Assembly (NCBI RefSeq): GCF_040954835.1
Contig: NC_090711.1
Location: forward strand, 69,501-133,500
Origin: Lepisosteus oculatus
Lineage: Eukaryota; Chordata; Actinopteri; Semionotiformes; Lepisosteidae
Reading direction: 5' to 3'
DNA length: 64,000 nucleotides
In this document: piece by piece, positions 63,120 to 64,000 of the stretch
Layout: the number at the start of each line of letters is the position of its first letter
Numbering within the stretch: the first letter of the stretch is position 1
Made by a program: the position numbers and the translations under genes
Notes under the pieces: generated by a model
What the model saw: the letters and a program-made list of their open reading frames with translations, nothing else
The model's database searches: none
What the model was told of the DNA's origin: nothing

Positions 63120-64000
63120 CGTTTTTTAAAGTTTGTTTTCGGATATTTGGAACGCTTACATGTTACGAATCCTGGAATAGTCATTGAAGTATGTTGTGAG
63201 TGTTTATTAATATATAGTTTTAAAATAACGCTGGCCTTATATCTGCTGTGAAATACTTTCTCTTAACCTTGTGAACAAAGTGATTAGGTTTCAAATGTAG
63301 TTTTGATTTAGGTTTGGCTCTGGTACCAGTTTACAGGCAGACATTTTCTGTTAAAGTTGAGTATATAATACATGAGGAGGGAAAATGTCTTAATCCTGTT
63401 GGGAATCGTTTTTTTCCTCATGCGGTTTAACTAACTAGCATGGATTGTTTTGCAGTACGCTTGTTGTGTACACTAGAACAACGGTATTCTAGTTTTCTGT
63501 AAGCGAGGGAACGCACCAGTGAGGCAGTACACTGGCTGGGGGTCAGCAACCCCTCGCTGGAATTCGGCTCAGTCCTGCTAGGGGCCCTGGGTAGACAAGG
63601 CGTGTTTAAGAGCTGTGGCAGAGAAGTGCGGACGGGAAGGAAACTGCAGTTCCTGTGATGAGGCTGAGCAGAGCCGGCCCTTCCTTTCTGGAAGCTATTC
63701 TGAGGGCGGGTGGAGGGGAGTTCTGCAGACACCCTGTCTGGCTCTCCAGGCTGATTAACAATGACCGTTGTCTGAAAATAAGCGACGTCTCTTTGCTAGT
63801 GCTGTTACAGCTTCTGGTGAAACAAAACCATCAGAACAATATGGGGCACGTGTTGCAGAGACTGTGGAGAATATGTGCTTCCAACCTTTTTTAAAATAAG
63901 CTTTTTTAGCACTTCAAAATTTAAAACATAAGATGTTTTATAAATAGATATTGAAAACATATTTTAAGTGCTGACTTTCTGCAACTTTAAGATAGTTTGG
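63120..64000. other. Flank downstream of the CpG island, unassigned
   Basis: A moderately GC-rich patch at about 63500-63760 contains open frames on both strands without recognisable domains. Probably the first intron of the putative gene starting at the CpG island. Confidence 0.25.

Overview
The window is vertebrate nuclear DNA: AT-rich, with short exons, long introns and many decayed transposons. The repeat mix (5S-rRNA-derived SINE3 elements, tRNA-derived SINEs with an L2-like tail, Tc1 relics, a ZBED5-like hAT relic) suggests a ray-finned fish. A non-teleost lineage such as gar, bowfin or sturgeon relatives is possible, but this is inferred from repeat style only.

One gene fills the left half. 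MMP24 (membrane-type matrix metalloproteinase 5, MT5-MMP) lies on the minus strand between 34473 (start codon) and 8546 (stop). I place nine coding exons by splice sites and reading phase. They join to exactly 607 codons (606 residues plus stop), with the prodomain cysteine switch, furin site, zinc catalytic centre, hinge, hemopexin propeller, transmembrane helix and C-terminal EWV all present. Intron 1 is about 15.3 kb and carries most of the transposon relics.

At the left edge, on the opposite strand and convergent with MMP24, a 69-codon ORF (768-977) starts three bases after a splice acceptor and ends in DDMCFMITCTNWY. This strongly resembles the C-terminus of the human microprotein MMP24OS as I remember it. 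It is the most interesting feature of the window, because the function of that protein is unknown and the call extends it to fish.

From about 34.9 kb to 62.8 kb I recognise no host protein gene. That stretch holds SINE, Tc1, Harbinger-like and LINE relics, an (ATT)n microsatellite and a 27-bp minisatellite. A CpG-rich block at 62.83-63.06 kb looks like the promoter and first exon of an unidentified gene, probably on the plus strand. I saw no CRISPR array, operon, virus or rRNA/tRNA gene. Apart from the MMP24/MMP24OS pair, the findings are structural curiosities (perfect hairpins, a fold-back repeat, an over-abundant heptamer).
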